9,109 bases of DNA from Bacillota bacterium (GTDB taxonomy: Bacteria > Bacillota > Dethiobacteria > DTU022): contig JAAZHP010000251.1 in NCBI GenBank assembly GCA_012510625.1, forward strand, positions 1-9,109. The letters run 5' to 3'. The notes beneath the pieces were generated by a model. That model was not told the DNA's origin, did not search any database, and saw only the letters and a list, made by a program, of their open reading frames with translations. Every line of letters starts with the position of its first letter. Position 1 is the first letter of the stretch. Made by a program: the position numbers and the translations under genes. Positions 6,887 to 9,109 of this stretch are shown here, piece by piece.

Positions 6887-7559
6887 CATCCAGTCTTTGC
6901 ACAAATTTTATAACAGGGGTAAACCAAACCAGGTACATGCCTTAAAAGGGGTGAGCTTCCGTATCGCCAAAGGCGAGTCCGTAGCTGTCACCGGCAGATC
7001 CGGCTCCGGAAAGTCCACATTGCTACATGTTATGGGTGGTATTGACGGTTTTGACGAGGGTGTTGTTGAAATAGACGGTTACAACCTGTCAGAGCTAAAA
7101 GATCACGCTCTTGCCGCCTTGCGCAACGAAAAAATCGGTATTGTCTTGCAGGATTTTGCCCTGATTCCCGATTACTCGGCAATGGAAAATGTAATGGTGC
7201 CCCTTTATTTTAGCAAACATTCGGCAAGACACCGCAGGGAAAAAGCTTTACTTGCCCTTGAGCAAATGGGTATGGCTGATTTGGCTGATAAAGAAGTAAA
7301 AGACCTTTCTGGTGGCCAGAAGCAGCGAGTGGCGATTGCACGTGCCATGGTAAATGACCCTTCCTATATCCTGGCTGATGAACCTACTGGTGCCCTGGAT
7401 ACGCAAACAGCAAAAGAAATTTTAGGTGTTTTAAAATCCTTGAATGAAAAGGGTATTACACTTGTAATTGTTACTCATGAAAAAGAAGTGACCCATATTT
7501 GCCGCCGGGTCATTACCCTTGAAGACGGCGTCATAATAAACGAGTCAGAGAGACGGTGA
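6879..7559 (+). CDS. ABC transporter ATP-binding protein, MacB/LolD class
   Basis: A complete 226-residue nucleotide-binding subunit. It contains Walker A GRSGSGKST (39-47), Q-loop Gln91 in VLQDFALIPDYSAMENV, signature LSGGQKQR (143-150), Walker B with YILADEPTG (163-171, catalytic Glu168), D-loop GALD (171-174) and switch His200 in VTHEKEV. The motif spelling, the ADEPTGALD block and the ~225-residue length place it in the MacB/LolD/FtsE/BceA class, which pairs with FtsX-type permeases such as those encoded just upstream. AAGGAG at 6866-6871 lies seven bases before ATG 6879, and the gene overlaps the third permease gene by 8 bp. It should be cytoplasmic and energise the complex as a dimer. 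No intrinsic terminator is evident after it. Repeat copy 2 begins about 55 bases downstream. Confidence 0.96.
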   Translation: MINIQSLHKFYNRGKPNQVHALKGVSFRIAKGESVAVTGRSGSGKSTLLHVMGGIDGFDEGVVEIDGYNLSELKDHALAALRNEKIGIVLQDFALIPDYSAMENVMVPLYFSKHSARHRREKALLALEQMGMADLADKEVKDLSGGQKQRVAIARAMVNDPSYILADEPTGALDTQTAKEILGVLKSLNEKGITLVIVTHEKEVTHICRRVITLEDGVIINESERR

Positions 7560-7614
7560 CGTAGAGGACCCCGGCAAACGTTCACTGGTCCCGGTCGATG
7601 GAGCTCCCGGCCGG

Positions 7615-7773
7615 CTGGAATGCATTCCCTGGGGCAGCCGGGGCTGCTGCGGGGGTATTAAAAAAATCATACCTGGGGGCGATGGGAAAATCCATCCCGT
7701 GGCCCTATATTAATGCGGCTGTTTACAGTATGCTGAAACTACAGCGGCAAAGTGGGAATTACTGAGGCTGCGA
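7615..7773 (+). repeat. Direct repeat, right copy (partner at 2075-2230)
   Basis: Same orientation and internal order as the left copy, starting at CTGGAA and ending at AGGCTGCGA. Both copies share GGGGGTATTAAAAAAA, TCATACCTG and GTGGCCC. This copy also has a local dyad GATGG/CCATC around GAAAAT that is degraded in the left copy. A frame from ATG 7599 to TGA 7762-7764 is open for 54 codons, but its protein is not well conserved between copies and I do not call it a gene. The repeat lies between the ATPase and the small membrane ORF at 7798. It fills almost the whole 238-base gap. Confidence 0.8.
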
Positions 7774-7797
7774 GTCGAAGAACAGAGGTAAACGGTT

Positions 7798-8067
7798 ATG
7801 ATCAGACCTAATGGAAGTATCGCTCTTTCGGTTTGCGGGTTGGAATTATTGCAGGCTGCGGGGCTGCTGTTTTTGGGGAAAACTTACTGGCCCGTTGTTT
7901 TGCTCGTTTTAAGCGGCGCCCTGGCGTGGACCGGTTTTAAGCAAAAATGCAAAAGCGGCCGTGCTGATCCAGCGAACATGGACGCCGTGGCCGCCGACCG
8001 TGACACGGCGAAATTGCTTAAAGCAAAGGCCTTTGCCGAGGCTTTCACCGCCAGGCGGATATGGTAA
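7798..8067 (+). CDS. Small hypothetical membrane protein
   Basis: An 89-residue ORF with a credible start: AGAGG (7784-7788) lies nine bases before ATG 7798. Residues about 7-28 and 30-46 are hydrophobic and could form a two-helix hairpin (GLELLQAAGLLFLG, then WPVVLLVLSGALAW), followed by a basic, alanine-rich tail. The second half overlaps, on the opposite strand, the leftward ORF at 7884-8207, so at most one of the two is real in that interval. The N-terminal half looks genuinely membrane-like; the last ~30 residues may be read-through of a junction. I do not recognise the family. It starts 24 bases after repeat copy 2. Confidence 0.45.
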   Translation: MIRPNGSIALSVCGLELLQAAGLLFLGKTYWPVVLLVLSGALAWTGFKQKCKSGRADPANMDAVAADRDTAKLLKAKAFAEAFTARRIW

Positions 8068-8207
8068 AAGTGGATGCTGGCCAATTTGTTTTTTTCTTCA
8101 TTCAAACTCCAGGCAAGGGCCAGCGAGGCTACGCTGGTATTGTGCTCCGCTGCCAGCTCGTGCAGCCGCTCCAGGGCCTCCAGCTCGCCGCACCGGATAA
8201 ATTTCAT
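7884..8207 (-). pseudogene. Aldo/keto reductase-like C-terminal fragment
   Basis: The 107-residue frame opens with MKFIRCGELEALERLHEL, then AEHNTSVASLALAWSL. This resembles the helix of aldo/keto reductases (EIAEEHGVSVAQLALAW-type) that precedes the C-terminal NADPH-binding segment. After that match the usual IPG-type continuation is absent, and the rest is unfamiliar and overlaps the rightward ORF at 7798. All of the upstream barrel and the catalytic Asp/Tyr/Lys/His are missing. AAAGGAAG (8217-8224) is nine bases from ATG 8207, so the start context looks functional. An A-rich tract just after the match (8089-8095 on the plus strand) could hide a frameshift, but neither neighbouring frame restores the family. 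Probably a remnant downstream of the P1 peptidase gene. A real small protein is possible. Confidence 0.4.
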
Positions 8208-8308
8208 GGATCATCACTTCCTTTCTAATCCAGCCCCCGCCTGCGGCTGTTGCAATGTCATTCGCCCGTTCACTAAAATTGTCCTTCTACCCGGGCGAAC
8301 CTTCTCTC

Positions 8309-9109
8309 CTACAACCGCCTCCTGCTTAAAAGGTCAACAATTTCTTTCACCGGCAGGGCAGGGACGCTGTGGCCGTCACGCCCGGTCATTGGGCCGGCGG
8401 CAAGCAGTGCGTTGATGATCGCTTCCTCGGTGGCTTCGGCGGCTGCTTCGAACAGCGGGTCAAGTTTATCGTCGCGCAGGAAAGAGACGCCGCGCCGGCC
8501 GCCGCCGGCCTGGCTGTATTTGACGCCGGTGGAAAAAGCGATGACAAAATCACCGCTGTAATGCCCGCCAACGGAGCCGGTGCGGGCCAGGCCAAATCCG
8601 GCCCGGCGGGCAACACGCTTAAGCCGGCGGGAGTCCAGGGGGGCATCGGTGGCCAGCACGATGATGATGGAGCCCTTTTCATTTGACTCACCCGCCACTC
8701 CCGGTTTCTCCAAGAGCCGGCCCACCGGGACGCCGGCAATTTTAAGCTGTTCCCACTTGCCGAAGTTGCTTAGGACCAGGACACCCAGGAGGTACCCCTC
8801 CACATGGCGTGAGCTCGTCCCGATGCCGCTTTTACAGCCAAAGCTTTTCATGCCGGTGCCGGCGCCGACGCTCCCTTCGGCCGGCGGTTCACAGCTGGCT
8901 GAAGCGATCGCTTCCCAGACATGTTCTTTTTGAACATGCCTGCCCCGGATATCATTCAAATAGCCGTCATTGCATTCGGCAACCACCCCGTTAACAGCCG
9001 GCCCGGTCAGGCCGATTTCGGGGTTGCGCTTCAATTTATACTCCACCAGGGCGTCCAGGGCGAGACCCACGCTCAAAGTATTGGTCAGGATAATCGGCGT
9101 TTCCAGCTC
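8309..9109 (-). CDS. DmpA/P1-family (S58) aminopeptidase, partial at the window edge
   Basis: The reading frame remains open to the last base of the window. Residues before the internal TTG at 9076 (ELETPIILTNT) fit the family, so the true start lies outside. These enzymes are L-aminopeptidase/D-esterase or beta-peptidyl aminopeptidases of the Ntn-hydrolase type. They self-cleave between Gly and a Ser that becomes the N-terminal nucleophile of the small subunit. Here the cleavage pair is Gly-Ser in KGSIIIVLATDAPL (Ser codon 8669-8671). The upstream VGAGTGMKSFGCKSGIGTSSR region, including the conserved GIGTSSR, and the downstream GDFVIAFST motif are intact. The gene ends in TAG at 8309-8311. 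It is followed after 101 bases by the aldo/keto reductase-like fragment on the same strand. Family assignment is firm, substrate unknown. Confidence 0.93.
   Translation of the reverse strand, partial: ELETPIILTNTLSVGLALDALVEYKLKRNPEIGLTGPAVNGVVAECNDGYLNDIRGRHVQKEHVWEAIASASCEPPAEGSVGAGTGMKSFGCKSGIGTSSRHVEGYLLGVLVLSNFGKWEQLKIAGVPVGRLLEKPGVAGESNEKGSIIIVLATDAPLDSRRLKRVARRAGFGLARTGSVGGHYSGDFVIAFSTGVKYSQAGGGRRGVSFLRDDKLDPLFEAAAEATEEAIINALLAAGPMTGRDGHSVPALPVKEIVDLLSRRRL

Noticed and set aside
7560..7612. GGACC/GGTCC pair after the ATPase gene as an operon terminator.
   Set aside because: Only five base pairs with a long loop and no T-run.
7599..7764. Small ORF inside repeat copy 2 (from ATG 7599).
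   Set aside because: The frame is broken by an indel and early stops in the other copy, most substitutions change residues, and there is no ribosome binding site.
8369..8994. Overlapping ORFs on both strands within the P1-peptidase gene.
   Set aside because: They are products of high-GC coding sequence read in wrong frames. The S58 motifs identify the real frame.
1..9109. CRISPR array, tRNA/rRNA genes, transposase or integrase.
   Set aside because: No regularly spaced repeats, no cloverleaf or rRNA-like sequence, and no recombinase motifs were seen in any frame.

Overview
The window reads as a piece of a Gram-positive, probably clostridial (Peptococcaceae-like) chromosome. This is inferred from strong AGGAGG-type ribosome binding sites, some GTG/TTG starts, a PepF-type M3 oligopeptidase, and an FtsX/MacB-type exporter with no periplasmic adaptor or outer-membrane gene. 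The flanks are clearly GC-rich. The central block (about 2.45-7.56 kb) is visibly more AT-rich, and the 167 bases just before it are about 25% G+C by hand count. No species can be named from the sequence alone.

Left flank (1-2.4 kb): a complete leftward M3-family oligoendopeptidase gene (164-1933). It is followed by an intergenic stretch holding the first copy of a ~157-bp repeat and the decayed 3' end of a small membrane-protein gene.

Centre (2.5-7.56 kb): a rightward, tightly packed five-gene cassette. It starts with an AT-rich regulatory region (extended dyad plus a TTGACA/extended -10 promoter). Next comes a Sec-signal-bearing secreted protein of unknown family, then an intergenic perfect 9-bp hairpin. 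The rest is three consecutive permease-like proteins, each with one N-terminal helix, a large extracytoplasmic domain and three C-terminal helices, and finally a MacB/LolD-class ATPase with every canonical motif. The first two permeases have a recognisable FtsX-type cytoplasmic loop. The third keeps the topology but not the loop. Start/stop overlaps (4 bp and 8 bp) and strong Shine-Dalgarno sequences indicate co-translation. The likely theme is export, sensing or self-protection linked to the small secreted protein, reminiscent in outline of bacteriocin/immunity ABC loci. No substrate can be assigned.

Right flank (7.56-9.1 kb): the second copy of the same ~157-bp repeat lies directly behind the ATPase, so the cassette is bracketed by direct repeats about 5.5 kb apart. 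Then come a small two-helix membrane ORF (rightward), a leftward ORF whose first part resembles the C-terminal helix region of aldo/keto reductases (probably a remnant), and the 3' part of a leftward DmpA/P1-family (S58) self-cleaving aminopeptidase gene running off the right end.

The most interesting unit is the repeat-bracketed secreted-protein plus three-permease plus ATPase cassette.
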